DNA of 64,000 bases from Pseudomonadota bacterium (GTDB lineage Bacteria > Pseudomonadota > Gammaproteobacteria > Burkholderiales > Burkholderiaceae_C): the NCBI GenBank assembly GCA_020161065.1, contig JAIUPH010000037.1, positions 1 to 64,000 of the forward strand, in the 5' to 3' direction. Shown piece by piece: positions 19,798 to 28,330 of this stretch; the first letter of the stretch is position 1; each line of letters opens with the position of its first letter. The notes beneath the pieces were generated by a model, which had not been told where the DNA came from, searched no databases, and saw nothing but the letters and a program-made list of their open reading frames with translations. The translations under genes and the position numbers were made by a program.

Positions 19798-21435
19798 TCA
19801 AACGTTGAGAACGAAGTGCGCGGCGCGTTCGCCGATCATCATCGACGGCGCCGCCGTGTTGCCGCCCACGAGGTTGGGCATGACCGAGGCGTCGGCCACG
19901 CGCAGGCCGGCGATGCCGTGCACGCGCAGCTGCGGGTCGACCACCGCCATCGGGTCGGCGGCCGGCCCCATCTTGCAGGTGCCCACCGGGTGGTAGGTGG
20001 TGGCCACGCGCTCGCGCACGAAGCGATCCAGCGCCGCGTCGTCGTCGATCGCCGGGCCGGGCAGCAGCTCGGCGCCCGACATCCGCGCCAGCGCCGGCAT
20101 CGAGACGATGCGCCGCGCCTGGCGCAGCGCGGCGATCAGCGTCTGCACGTCGCGCCGGTCTTCCAGGAACGCCGGGTGCAGCCGCGGCTTGGCCGCGGGG
20201 TCGGCCGAAGCCAGCTCGACGCGGCCGCGCGTGGCCGGCCGCAGCACCGCCATGTGCAGGAAGTAGCCGTGCTTGCGCGGCAGCGTGCGCGGGTTGTCCT
20301 TCATGCCGACCATGAAGGTGTATTGCACGTCGGGGCGGTCCAGCTGGGGGTCCGTGCGGATGAAGCCGCCGGCCTCGGCCGCGTTGCTGGCCAGCATGCC
20401 GCGGCGGCCGAAGGCATAACGTAGAGGCGCTAGCGCCACGCGCGGCGCGGCGCGCCAGCTCAGGGCGTAGCTTTCGGCGCTGGGGTTGCTGACGGCCAGC
20501 GAGACGGTGGGGTGGTCCTGCAGGTTGGCGCCGACGCCCGGCAGATCGTGCAGCACGCGGATGCCGTGCGCGGCCAGCGCGTCCGCCGGGCCGATGCCCG
20601 AGAGCATCAGCAACTGCGGCGAGTTGATGGCGCCGGCGCAGACGATGACCTCGGTGCCGGCGTCCAGCTCGATGCGCTGGCCCTGGCGGCGCAGCGTGAC
20701 GCCCACCGCGCGCGTGCCGTGTGTGCCTTGTGTGCCTTGTGTGCCTTGTAGCCGGATGCGCTCGACCAGCGCGTCGTCGAACACCGTGAGGTTGGGCCGC
20801 CGCAGCACCGGGTGCAGGAAGGCGCGGCTCGCACTCCAGCGCACGCCGCCGCGCTGGTTGAGGTCGAAGATGCCGAAGCCGTCCTGCGCCGCGCCGTTGA
20901 AGTCGTCGTTGCGCGCGTGGCCGGCTTCGGCCGCCGCCTGCACGAAGGCGTGCGCCAGCGGGTTGCTCTCGGCCGGGCGCTGCACGCTCAGCTCGCCGCC
21001 GCTGCCGTGCCAGGCGTTGGCGCCGCGGTCGTAGTCTTCGTGGCGCTTGAAGAAGGGCAGCACCTCGCGCCAGCCCCAGCCGGCGTTGCCGAGCGCGGCC
21101 CACTCGTCGTAGTCCAGCGCATGGCCGCGCATGTAGACGGTGCCGTTGACCGAGGTGCAACCGCCGAACAGCTTGCCGCGCGGGCAGGGGATGGCGCGAT
21201 TGCCGACGCCGGCGCCGCCGCTGAATTCGAACTGCCAGTTGGTGCGCGCGTGCGGCAGCAGGAAGATGTTGCCGATCGGCAGCGTGGTCTTCACGCTCAG
21301 CGGAAAGCGCAGGTCCGAGGGCCCCGCTTCGATCAGCGCGACGCGGCGCTGGGGGTCGGCGCTCAGGCGGTTGGCCAGCACGCAGCCGGCGGCGCCGGCG
21401 CCGATGACGAGGGTGTCGAAACCAGTGGGGATCAT
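19798..21435 (-). CDS. GMC family oxidoreductase (choline dehydrogenase-like)
   Basis: A 545-residue FAD enzyme oxidising an alcohol. The dinucleotide motif GAGAAGCVLANRLS is at residues about 11-24, and GGCTSVNGTVYMRG matches GMC signature 1. The active-site pair lies near the C-terminus (His in TYHPVGTCKMG, Asn in LVGGNTAAPSMMI). ATG 21435 is the sensible start. A nine-base in-frame tandem repeat at about 20722-20750 encodes GTQGTQGTH in a surface loop, an odd local expansion. The gene lies between a Rieske ferredoxin and an aldehyde dehydrogenase. Confidence 0.9.
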   Translation of the reverse strand: MIPTGFDTLVIGAGAAGCVLANRLSADPQRRVALIEAGPSDLRFPLSVKTTLPIGNIFLLPHARTNWQFEFSGGAGVGNRAIPCPRGKLFGGCTSVNGTVYMRGHALDYDEWAALGNAGWGWREVLPFFKRHEDYDRGANAWHGSGGELSVQRPAESNPLAHAFVQAAAEAGHARNDDFNGAAQDGFGIFDLNQRGGVRWSASRAFLHPVLRRPNLTVFDDALVERIRLQGTQGTQGTHGTRAVGVTLRRQGQRIELDAGTEVIVCAGAINSPQLLMLSGIGPADALAAHGIRVLHDLPGVGANLQDHPTVSLAVSNPSAESYALSWRAAPRVALAPLRYAFGRRGMLASNAAEAGGFIRTDPQLDRPDVQYTFMVGMKDNPRTLPRKHGYFLHMAVLRPATRGRVELASADPAAKPRLHPAFLEDRRDVQTLIAALRQARRIVSMPALARMSGAELLPGPAIDDDAALDRFVRERVATTYHPVGTCKMGPAADPMAVVDPQLRVHGIAGLRVADASVMPNLVGGNTAAPSMMIGERAAHFVLNV

Positions 21436-21508
21436 GGGCAGCGCGCAGCTTGGCCGGCGCGCGCTTGGGCGGCAAGCCGCCGCCGCGCACACGAGCTGTG
21501 AATGGGGG

Positions 21509-21832
21509 TCAGTCTTCGGGCACGACGACGCAGACCTGGCCATCGACGATCTGCACCGGCCAGGTCTTCAGCGGTGCCTCGCAGGGCATCGCGCAGGCCT
21601 GGCCGGTGCGCACGTCGAAGCGGCCGTTGTGCCAGGCGCACTCGACCTGGCAGCCGTCGAGCGTGCCGTCTTCCGACAGCGAGGCCGCGCCATGCGTGCA
21701 GGTGTCGTCGGTGGCGTAGATGGCGTCGTCCAAGCGGTACAGCGCCAGCTTGCGGCCGTCGGGCAGCGTGGCCTGCAGGATCGCGCCTGCCCACACGTCG
21801 TCGGCGGGGCACAGCCGCAGCAGCGCCGTCAT
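21509..21832 (-). CDS. Rieske [2Fe-2S] ferredoxin
   Basis: A 107-residue small Rieske protein. Ligands are visible as CTHGAASL (Cys, His) and CAWHNGRFD (Cys, His), the C-x-H and C-x2-H pattern of ferredoxins that feed electrons to ring-hydroxylating dioxygenases. It overlaps the extradiol dioxygenase gene by ATGA and lies two genes after the oxygenase beta subunit, so it is the likely electron donor. No ferredoxin reductase gene is seen in the window. Confidence 0.9.
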   Translation of the reverse strand: MTALLRLCPADDVWAGAILQATLPDGRKLALYRLDDAIYATDDTCTHGAASLSEDGTLDGCQVECAWHNGRFDVRTGQACAMPCEAPLKTWPVQIVDGQVCVVVPED

Positions 21833-22725
21833 GCCGTCTCGATGACGCCGACCTTGCCGAAGTCGACGTCGGGCACCGCGCCCCAGGTGTCCAGGCTTTC
21901 GGGCACCGGCTCCAGCATGCGCGGCTCGCGCGCGCCGACTTCGGGAAACTCTTCCATCCCGAAGCTGTATTCCACGGTCATGCCGTCGGGGTCGTAGAAG
22001 TAAAGGAACACGCTGCCCGACGGCGGATGGCGGCCGATGCCGAAGGCGATCTTCACGCCGGCCTTGGTCATGCGGTGCCAGGCGCGGCCGACGTCGTCGA
22101 TGTCGGTCACCATGAAGTTGACGTGGTGCAGGTGGTTGCCGTTGCTGGCGCCCACTGCAAACGTGTGGTGGAAGGGGTTGGGGAAGCAGCGCATGAAGGA
22201 GAAGCGGTCTTCCACGTAGTCGCTCTGCACGAAGCCGAAGTCGCGCAGCAGCGCGCCTTGCGTGGCGGCGAAGTCGGCGCTGCCGATCACCACGTGGCCC
22301 AGGCGCGCGATCTTGGCCACCGTGGGCGTCCAGGGCTTCGCCATCACCGTGGTGGCGCCGTAATAGTCGAAGGTTAGCGCGCAGCCGGGCAGGCGCACGC
22401 GAAAGCCGGGGCCCTGGCGCAGCGCCTGCGATTCGGCCCTGGCCACGCGCGCGGGCGCCAGGCCCAGCGATTCGAAGTGCGCGCAGGCCTGGTCGGCATC
22501 GGCCTGGCTTTCCAGCTCCCACCCCACGCGCCGGAGGCCGGGCGCGGCGCCCTGGTGCAGCACGACGTTGTGATGGTCGCGGCTGCAGCGCAAAAAGGCG
22601 GTGTCGTCGCGCTGCTCGACCAGTTCCAGCCCCAGCAGGTCGCGATAGAAGTGCAGGCTGCGCGCCAGGTCGGTGACGGTCAGCGCGACGTAGCCCAGCT
22701 TGCGGTAGCGGAAGGGGACGCTCAT
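21829..22725 (-). CDS. Extradiol ring-cleavage dioxygenase (type I, VOC superfamily)
   Basis: A 298-residue two-module VOC protein of the catechol 2,3-dioxygenase/BphC type. The Fe(II) triad can be placed in the second module: His144 (RLGHVVIG), His200 or His201 (NHLHHVNF) and Glu252 (DGMTVEYS). It would open the ring of a catechol made by the neighbouring oxygenase and dehydrogenase. Length matches BphC-like enzymes. It sits between the oxygenase beta gene and the ferredoxin gene. Confidence 0.87.
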   Translation of the reverse strand: MSVPFRYRKLGYVALTVTDLARSLHFYRDLLGLELVEQRDDTAFLRCSRDHHNVVLHQGAAPGLRRVGWELESQADADQACAHFESLGLAPARVARAESQALRQGPGFRVRLPGCALTFDYYGATTVMAKPWTPTVAKIARLGHVVIGSADFAATQGALLRDFGFVQSDYVEDRFSFMRCFPNPFHHTFAVGASNGNHLHHVNFMVTDIDDVGRAWHRMTKAGVKIAFGIGRHPPSGSVFLYFYDPDGMTVEYSFGMEEFPEVGAREPRMLEPVPESLDTWGAVPDVDFGKVGVIETA

Positions 22726-22732
22726 GGCGCGC

Positions 22733-23218
22733 TCACAGCAGGATGCTCACGCGGCCATGCGGGCGCAGGCCGTCGAGGTCCAACTCGCAGCGCTTCTCGC
22801 GGATGCGCAAGCGGCCGTCCACGCGTTTCAGGCGGTAGAGCAACCGGCCCATGTAGGTGTCGGTGACGCCGTTCTTGGTGCGGAAGGTGACGAAGGCGGC
22901 TGACACCGGCGTCTCGTCGCCAACGCTTGCGCCCACGCGCACGTTGCTGACGAGGTGGCGCGTGCGCGAGCGCGGCCATTCGCTGTGCGCCGACTTCTTC
23001 TGCAGCCGGACGACGCGCTCGTGCAGCCGCGTGTGGTCGTCGGCGATGTAGAACAAGGCCTTGGCGGGGTCGGCGCCGGTGGGCAGATCGGTGCTGGGCA
23101 CCAGGTAGGCGGCGTCGTCGGTGTAGAGCGCGAGCCACTGCTCGAGCTGCCAGCGGTCCAGCAGGTCGGCTTCCTCGAACAGCAGGTCTTCGGCTTCGGT
23201 GCGGGTGATGCCGTTCAT
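22733..23218 (-). CDS. Aromatic-ring-hydroxylating dioxygenase, beta subunit
   Basis: A 161-residue NTF2-like beta subunit (opening [16 protein letters not shown], then the [14 protein letters not shown] strand, ending with an Arg/Lys-rich [12 protein letters not shown]). The ATG at 23218 overlaps the alpha-subunit stop, the usual alpha-beta order. It is structural and specificity-modulating in the alpha3-beta3 oxygenase. The frame is open further upstream, but that region is the alpha subunit on another frame. Confidence 0.9.
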   Translation of the reverse strand: MNGITRTEAEDLLFEEADLLDRWQLEQWLALYTDDAAYLVPSTDLPTGADPAKALFYIADDHTRLHERVVRLQKKSAHSEWPRSRTRHLVSNVRVGASVGDETPVSAAFVTFRTKNGVTDTYMGRLLYRLKRVDGRLRIREKRCELDLDGLRPHGRVSILL

Positions 23219-24501
23219 TGCCCGCCTCCGTTGACCAATTCGTTCCAGCGCGTCCAGAACAAGCGCATCTGCAACTCGTCGTCGTAGGCCGGCTCGGGCT
23301 TGCCCATGCCCTTGGAGATGTCGCTCCACGCCGCGCCGCCGGCGTTGGCAAAGCCTTGCTGGCAGGACTCCAGCGCTTCCACGTCGTCGGGCGTCGCGAA
23401 GCCGCCGGGGCCGAGGAATTCGAGGAAGTTGAAGAGCCGGTACTTGCGCGCCCAGTCGGATTCCTCGCGCGGCGCCAGCGCCCAGCCGTTGACCATCATC
23501 TGCCCCGGCGCCACCGGGTAGAAGGTGCGGATGGTGATCGCCATGATGTCGTTGATCACCAGGTTGGGGAAGACGATCATGTTGCGGTTGTGGCTGGCGA
23601 TGCGGCGCGCCTTGTCGTCGCCCAGCCGCGCCGCCAGCCGGGCGTAGATGGCGTCCATCTCGTGCTTGCCCTGCTCGCCGAACATCGGCACCCACTGCGC
23701 GATGGGCCGTCCCCACGGCGCCTTGTATTCCAGCACCGCGTGGCCGTTGCCGAGGTCGAAGCTGCGGCCCGACAGCGGGATCGGCACCAGCCCGCCGGCC
23801 ATGTTCTTCAGGTAGTCCAGGTAGCTGGCGTGCGTGGTCAGCGCGTGGTAGCCGTCGACGCTGTTCTCGGCCAGCAGCTTCCAGTTGGCGCGGATCGCGT
23901 ACTGCTGCGCGCCTTCGACGATGGTCATGCCCGATTCGCTGTGTGCGGCGATCAGCTCCAGGATCTCCTTCGCGCCGGCCAGGTACTCGGTCAGCGGCAC
24001 CGCGTCGGCGTCGAAGCAGATGAAGCAGAAGCCCGCGTGGCTGGCGAAGCGCGGCACCGGCGTGAGGTTGCCGACGCCGCTTTGCTTGTGGCCCTCGGTG
24101 TAGCTTTCCTCGCCGGGCTGGCCCTTGAGCTTGCCGTCGCAGCCGAACACCCAGCCGTGATAGAAGCATTGGAACACCTTGGCATTGCCCTTGTCCTCGC
24201 GGCACACCGTGGCGCCGCGGTGCGGGCAGGTGTTGAACAAGGCGTGCAGCGCGCCCTTGGCATCGCGCGTGAACAGGATGTTGCGCCGCGCCACGGTGCG
24301 GGTGACGAAGTCGCCGGGGCGCGGCAGCTCCGACTCGTGGCCCAGGTAGAGCCAGCAGCGCTCGAAGATGGCGTCGTACTCGCGCTCCATCACCCCGGCG
24401 TCGACGAAGGCGCGGCGCGAGACCTGGAAGATGCCGCGCCCGGCATCGGCGCGCACCATCTCCTGGCGCGGCGGGCGGATCACGGCGGTGGGGCTGTTCA
24501 T
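23215..24501 (-). CDS. Aromatic-ring-hydroxylating dioxygenase, alpha subunit (Rieske oxygenase)
   Basis: A 428-residue catalytic subunit. Rieske ligands are Cys92/His94 (TCPHRGAT) and Cys112/His115 (CFYHGW); the mononuclear iron site includes [14 protein letters not shown] with the bridging Asp. It starts at ATG 24501; an in-frame extension to 24621 runs through the operator region and is not supported. It is the first gene of the minus-strand catabolic operon and divergent from the SDR gene. The expected product is a cis-dihydrodiol or catechol; the substrate is unknown. Confidence 0.92.
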   Translation of the reverse strand: MNSPTAVIRPPRQEMVRADAGRGIFQVSRRAFVDAGVMEREYDAIFERCWLYLGHESELPRPGDFVTRTVARRNILFTRDAKGALHALFNTCPHRGATVCREDKGNAKVFQCFYHGWVFGCDGKLKGQPGEESYTEGHKQSGVGNLTPVPRFASHAGFCFICFDADAVPLTEYLAGAKEILELIAAHSESGMTIVEGAQQYAIRANWKLLAENSVDGYHALTTHASYLDYLKNMAGGLVPIPLSGRSFDLGNGHAVLEYKAPWGRPIAQWVPMFGEQGKHEMDAIYARLAARLGDDKARRIASHNRNMIVFPNLVINDIMAITIRTFYPVAPGQMMVNGWALAPREESDWARKYRLFNFLEFLGPGGFATPDDVEALESCQQGFANAGGAAWSDISKGMGKPEPAYDDELQMRLFWTRWNELVNGGGQ

Positions 24502-24519
24502 GCCTGTCTCCCGAAGCAT

Positions 24520-24541
24520 TTCCAGACCAGTTGGTCTGGAA
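24520..24541. promoter_or_regulatory. Perfect TetR-type operator between divergent oxygenase and SDR/TetR genes
   Basis: Two 10-base arms, TTCCAGACCA and its exact reverse complement, are separated by GT. The core AGACCA-GT-TGGTCT is typical of TetR-family operators. It lies 18 bases upstream of the alpha-subunit ATG, where a bound repressor would block transcription, and a TetR gene is encoded 0.85 kb away in the divergent operon. A second, weaker inverted repeat, TCGTA-N8-TACGA, lies at 24558-24575. Confidence 0.75.
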
Positions 24542-24629
24542 GTGGTGCATTGTGTGATCGTATGCAGGTGTACGAATACAGGGAAAACCTGCACCCCGGC
24601 GGCGACGCCGCTGCCTACCATCGCCGGCC

Positions 24630-25394
24630 ATGCAGACGCGGCGTTTCGAGCAGCAGGTGGTGGTCGTCACGGGGGCGGCGCGCGGCATCGGGCGGGCCAT
24701 TGCCGAGGCCTTCGCGCGCGAAGGCGCGGCGCTGGCGCTGGCGGATGTCGATGCCGCGGCGCTGGGCGCCGCGGCGCAGCGGCTGGCCGGCGCGCACGGC
24801 GTGCGCGTGTGCAGCGTCGCGGGCGACCTGGCGCAGGAAGCGGCCGCGCAGGCGCTGCTGCAGCGCTGCGAGGCCGAGCTGGGGCAAGCCGACGTGCTGG
24901 TCAACAACGCCGGCGGCGGCGTCATCAAGCCCTTCCTGCAGCACACGGCAGAGACGCTGCGCGCCACCATCGACCGCAACCTGTGGACCGTGCTGTGGTG
25001 CACGCGCGCCTTCCTGCCCGGCATGGTGGCGCGCGGCTACGGCCGCATCGTGCACATCGGCGCCGATTCGGTGCGCAACGGCCTGCCCGACCACGCGGCC
25101 TACAACGCCGCCAAGGGCGGCGTGCACGGGCTGACCACCGGGCTGGCGCGCGAGTTCGCCAAGAGCGGCGTCACCGTCAACACCGTGGCGCCCTGCGCCG
25201 TCAACAGCGAGCAGCTGGCCGCCTTCGTGCGCGAGCAGCCGGCGGCGGCGCAGCGCTTCCTCGACGTCATCCCGATGGGCCGCGCGGCCGAGCTGGACGA
25301 GGTGGCGTCGATGGTGCTGTACCTGGCCTCGCGCGAGGCGGCGTTCGTCACCGGGCAGGTGCTCAGCGTCAACGGCGGGAGCACGATGCTGTGA
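24630..25394 (+). CDS. Short-chain dehydrogenase/reductase (likely dihydrodiol or hydroxyacyl dehydrogenase)
   Basis: A 254-residue classical SDR. The cofactor motif is [17 protein letters not shown] (residues about 12-28), VNNAGGG is at about 91-97, and the catalytic Ser and Tyr-x3-Lys are in [10 protein letters not shown] and [10 protein letters not shown]. It faces the ring-hydroxylating oxygenase operon across the TetR operator, so oxidation of its cis-dihydrodiol to a catechol is a natural role (inferred). It overlaps the TetR gene by four bases. Confidence 0.9.
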   Translation: MQTRRFEQQVVVVTGAARGIGRAIAEAFAREGAALALADVDAAALGAAAQRLAGAHGVRVCSVAGDLAQEAAAQALLQRCEAELGQADVLVNNAGGGVIKPFLQHTAETLRATIDRNLWTVLWCTRAFLPGMVARGYGRIVHIGADSVRNGLPDHAAYNAAKGGVHGLTTGLAREFAKSGVTVNTVAPCAVNSEQLAAFVREQPAAAQRFLDVIPMGRAAELDEVASMVLYLASREAAFVTGQVLSVNGGSTML

Positions 25395-26044
25395 CCGCCC
25401 CGCGGCGCACCCAGGCCGAGCGCAGCGGCGAGACGCGCCGCCGCATTCTGGATGCCGCGCTGCAGATCCTGGGCGAGCGCGGCTACGCCGGGCTGCGCAC
25501 CACCGACGTGGCGGCCGCCGCCGGCGTCAGCAAGGGCGCGCAGACGCATCACTTTCCGTCGAAGGACGAGCTGGTCGTCGCCGTCGTCGAGCATGTGTTC
25601 CAGCGCGCGTCGGAGCAGGCGCGGGTGCGCGCGCGGCGCGCCGCCAGCCCCGACGAAGCGCTGAAGGCGTTGATCGCCGATGCGCAGGAGTTCTTCTTCA
25701 GCGAGCTGTTCCTGATCGCGCTGGACCTCGCGATCCAGGGCCGGTTGCGCGACGAGCGCAGCAACTCGCTGACCGAGCTGTCGGCCGCCACGCGGCTGCC
25801 GGTGGAGGCGCACTGGCGCGCCGCGCTGGTCGATTCCGGCGTGCCCGCCGACGTGGCCGACGACTTGCTGTGGCTCACGCTGTCCATCGTGCGCGGGCTG
25901 GCGATCCGGCGGCTGTGGCAGCACGACCCGCCGCGCTTCAAGCGGCTGTTCAGGCTGTGGCGCGAGATGGTGGCGCACCACCTGAGCTCACGGCTGTCGC
26001 CGGCGACGCCGGTGCACCAAGGGGCGCGCCGCCATGACCGATGA
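25391..26044 (+). CDS. TetR family transcriptional regulator
   Basis: A 217-residue TetR protein starting at GTG 25391 (GTGA overlap with the SDR stop). The helix-turn-helix covers about residues 14-57 (ETRRRILDAALQILGERGYAG, then TTDVAAAAGVSKGAQTHHF), with a helical ligand domain after it. It probably binds the perfect palindrome at 24520-24541 and controls both divergent operons, including its own. The ligand is likely the aromatic substrate or an intermediate (inferred). Confidence 0.9.
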   Translation: MTAPRRTQAERSGETRRRILDAALQILGERGYAGLRTTDVAAAAGVSKGAQTHHFPSKDELVVAVVEHVFQRASEQARVRARRAASPDEALKALIADAQEFFFSELFLIALDLAIQGRLRDERSNSLTELSAATRLPVEAHWRAALVDSGVPADVADDLLWLTLSIVRGLAIRRLWQHDPPRFKRLFRLWREMVAHHLSSRLSPATPVHQGARRHDR

Positions 26045-27092
26045 CGACGACGCGCTGATCGACGTACACACGCACGACGCGCTGATCGACGTGCACACCC
26101 ACGTCGTTCCCGAAGACTTTCCGCCTTATCGCGGCTCGGTGGCCGGCGCGCCCTGGCCATCGATGGCGCCGGCCGAGGCCTGCCACCGCCACGTGATGGT
26201 CTCGGGCAAGGTCTACCGCACCGTGTCGCACCACTGCTGGAGCTGCCGGCTGCGGCTGGACGACATGGCGCACCGCGGCGTGGCGCGGCAGGTGCTGTCG
26301 CCGATGCCCGAGCTGCTGAGCCCCTGGCTGGCGCCGGCGGATGGCCGCGCGCTGTGCCGCCATCTGAACGACACCATCGCCGCGATGGTGGCGCAGGCGC
26401 CGCGCGCTTTCACCGGACTGGGCGCCGTGCCGCTGCAGGACGTGAGCCTGGCCATCGACGAGCTCGACCGGCTGCTGCACCGCACCGGCCTGGCGGGCGT
26501 TGAACTACCCAGTCATGTGAACGGCATGCCGCTGGGCGATCCGCAGTTGCGGCCCTTCTTCGAGGCGGCGGCCGACTGGGGGGCGGCGATCTTCGTCCAC
26601 CCCTTGCGGCCGGCCGACGTGCACCGGCTGGTCGGCCCGCCGGCGCTGGAACAGGTGCTGGCCTTTCCGGGCGAGATCGGCCTGGCCGGCGCTTCGTTGA
26701 TCACCAGCGGGCTGCTGGCGTCGCTGCCCGGGTTGCGCATCGCGCTCAGCCACGGCGGCGGCACGCTGGCGCTGCTGCTGCCGCGGCTGCGCCACGCGCG
26801 CGGCGGCGTGCCGCCGGTGCGCGACGCGCTGGCCGCCGACCCGTACGACGACGCGCGGCGGCTGTGGATCGACGACCTGGTCTACGACGCGGCGACGCTG
26901 CGCCACCTGGTGGCCGTCTTCGGCGCCGACCGCGTGATGGCCGGCAGCGACTACCCGTTCTCGATCATGGACGCCGACCCCGCGGCCAGCATCGACGCGC
27001 CCGGCTTCGATGCCGCCACCCGGCGCGCGCTGCGCGGCGGCAATGCGCGCCGCTGGCTGGCCTTGGACGCCGGCGCGGGCATGGGTGCATGA
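26034..27092 (+). CDS. Amidohydrolase family protein (ACMSD/gamma-resorcylate decarboxylase-like)
   Basis: A 352-residue metal-dependent TIM-barrel protein. The N-terminal metal motif is DVHTHVVPEDF; later ligands are His in ALSHGGGTLAL and Asp in MAGSDYPFSI. Family members decarboxylate aminocarboxymuconate semialdehyde or hydroxybenzoates, a fitting step in ring catabolism. The HxH-bearing nonapeptide DALIDVHTH occurs twice in a row at the N-terminus from a 27-base tandem duplication (26049-26102); the second copy aligns with the family. The start overlaps the TetR gene by 11 bases. Confidence 0.85.
   Translation: MTDDDDALIDVHTHDALIDVHTHVVPEDFPPYRGSVAGAPWPSMAPAEACHRHVMVSGKVYRTVSHHCWSCRLRLDDMAHRGVARQVLSPMPELLSPWLAPADGRALCRHLNDTIAAMVAQAPRAFTGLGAVPLQDVSLAIDELDRLLHRTGLAGVELPSHVNGMPLGDPQLRPFFEAAADWGAAIFVHPLRPADVHRLVGPPALEQVLAFPGEIGLAGASLITSGLLASLPGLRIALSHGGGTLALLLPRLRHARGGVPPVRDALAADPYDDARRLWIDDLVYDAATLRHLVAVFGADRVMAGSDYPFSIMDADPAASIDAPGFDAATRRALRGGNARRWLALDAGAGMGA
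26049..26102 (+). repeat. 27-base in-frame tandem duplication at the amidohydrolase N-terminus
   Basis: Copies at 26049-26075 and 26076-26102 differ at only two third-codon positions (GTA/GTG and ACG/ACC). Each encodes the nonapeptide DALIDVHTH, so the metal-binding HxH is present twice. Confidence 0.9.
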
Positions 27093-27226
27093 CGCTGCGC
27101 GACGTGGCGGTGGCCGTCTGGCAGGACGACGCTTACTTCGACCGTTATGATCGGCTGCTGCCGCGCCTGCGCGGCGACGGCCCGGTGAAAAATCAAGCCA
27201 TGGCCGATCAGACCCGGACCCGCTAA
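27089..27226 (+). CDS. Small hypothetical protein coupled to the amidohydrolase gene
   Basis: A 45-codon frame begins at ATG 27089 in an ATGA overlap with the amidohydrolase stop and ends at TAA 27224-27226. The product begins MTLRDVAVAVWQDD and contains DDAYFDRYDRLLPRL, amphipathic with no membrane segment. I recognise no family. The coupled position supports translation, but the short length leaves a chance frame possible. Its stop overlaps the convergent DUF4337 stop. Confidence 0.4.
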   Translation: MTLRDVAVAVWQDDAYFDRYDRLLPRLRGDGPVKNQAMADQTRTR

Positions 27227-27801
27227 ACGTGCATCAGCGCCGCGCCGCCCAGCGCGACGCCGAGCGCGGCGACGCCGAACATGCCGTACTCCAGCCAGCG
27301 GCGCCGCGTCAGCAGCGCGATGGCCGCCAGCGCGATGGCGACCTGCAGCGCCGTCGTCGCCTGGGCCCAGCGGTGGTGCACGTGCATCTGCTGCTCGGAC
27401 TGCTTGTCCCAGTCGGTGGCTTCGGCTTCCAGCTTCTCGGCCGCCGTCTTGATGTCGGCCTTTTCCTTCTTGTAGCGCTCGATCTCGTCCTTGAACGCGG
27501 GCTTGCGGTCATCGGCCACCAGCACCAGCGCCAGCTCGGCGAGGTTTTGCTTGCCGCTCTTGGCCTGGTAGTAGTTCCATTGGTTCGAGGCCTCGGTCTT
27601 CTTGATCGCCGCGTTGTTCTTGAACAGCCCGGCATTGGCCTGCGTGGCGCCGCCCATGTACGAGAAGATGGCGCCGATGGTGGCCAGGATCGCCGTCATC
27701 ACCGCCAGCATGCCGGCGAAGCTGTCCTTCTCGGCATGCTGGGCGGCATGCTCCATCTCGTGGTCGTGCGGGCCGTGCACGTGAAAGCCGTGGCCTGACA
27801 T
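27223..27801 (-). CDS. DUF4337 domain-containing membrane protein
   Basis: A 192-residue protein with a His-rich start (GHGFHVHGPHDHE), one membrane helix near residues 30-52 (MLAVMTAILATIGAIFSYMG), a conserved NNAAIKKTEASNQWNYYQAKS segment, a central coiled coil rich in Lys/Glu, and one or two C-terminal helices. This is the DUF4337 layout; its role is unknown. I start at ATG 27801 rather than 27825 because the family begins at the His-rich part. Confidence 0.85.
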   Translation of the reverse strand: MSGHGFHVHGPHDHEMEHAAQHAEKDSFAGMLAVMTAILATIGAIFSYMGGATQANAGLFKNNAAIKKTEASNQWNYYQAKSGKQNLAELALVLVADDRKPAFKDEIERYKKEKADIKTAAEKLEAEATDWDKQSEQQMHVHHRWAQATTALQVAIALAAIALLTRRRWLEYGMFGVAALGVALGGAALMHV

Positions 27802-27835
27802 CGGAAGGTCCCCCCTCGAAAGCAATGGATGCCGC

Positions 27836-28330
27836 TCAACGGCGGCGGTAGGTGACGAAGCTGAAGGCGAAGTCGTTCGGCGCCGCGGCCTGGTGGCGCT
27901 GGCGGCCGGTCTCGACGAAGGCGTCGCGCGGCCAATCGGGAAAGCGCACGTCGCCGTCGAAGTCGCGCTCGATCTCGGTCAGCACCAGTTCGTCGGCGCG
28001 CGGCAGCGCCTGCGCGTAGACCTCGGCGCCGCCGATCACGAAGGCGCGTTCGGCATCGGCCACCAGGGCCAGCGCCTGATCCAGGCTGTGCGCGACCTCG
28101 GCACCGTCGGCCTGCCAGCCGGGCTGGCGCGTCAGCACGAGGTTGCGGCGGCCGGGCAGCGGGCGAAAGCGCGCGGGCAGCGAGTCCCAGGTGCTGCGCC
28201 CCATGATGACCGGCGCGCCCAGGGTCGTGCGGCGAAAGTGCTGCTGGTCTTCGGGCAGCCGCCAGGCCAGCGCGTTGCCGCGGCCGATGACGCCGTTGCG
28301 CGCGACGGCGGCGATCAGGCTGAGCGTCAT
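27836..28330 (-). CDS. folA: Dihydrofolate reductase
   Basis: A 164-residue enzyme reducing dihydrofolate to tetrahydrofolate with NADPH. Typical segments are LIAAVARNGVIGRGNALAWRLPEDQQHF at the N-terminus, VIMGRSTWDSLP, and VIGGAEVYAQAL. It starts at ATG 28330 immediately after thyA, whose stop shares bases with it, so the two enzymes of the thymidylate cycle are coupled in the usual thyA-folA order. Confidence 0.95.
   Translation of the reverse strand: MTLSLIAAVARNGVIGRGNALAWRLPEDQQHFRRTTLGAPVIMGRSTWDSLPARFRPLPGRRNLVLTRQPGWQADGAEVAHSLDQALALVADAERAFVIGGAEVYAQALPRADELVLTEIERDFDGDVRFPDWPRDAFVETGRQRHQAAAPNDFAFSFVTYRRR

Noticed and set aside
24558-24575. Second operator TCGTA-N8-TACGA beside the TetR site
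   Set aside because: Arms are only five bases and no similarity to the perfect TetR site; kept only as a note.
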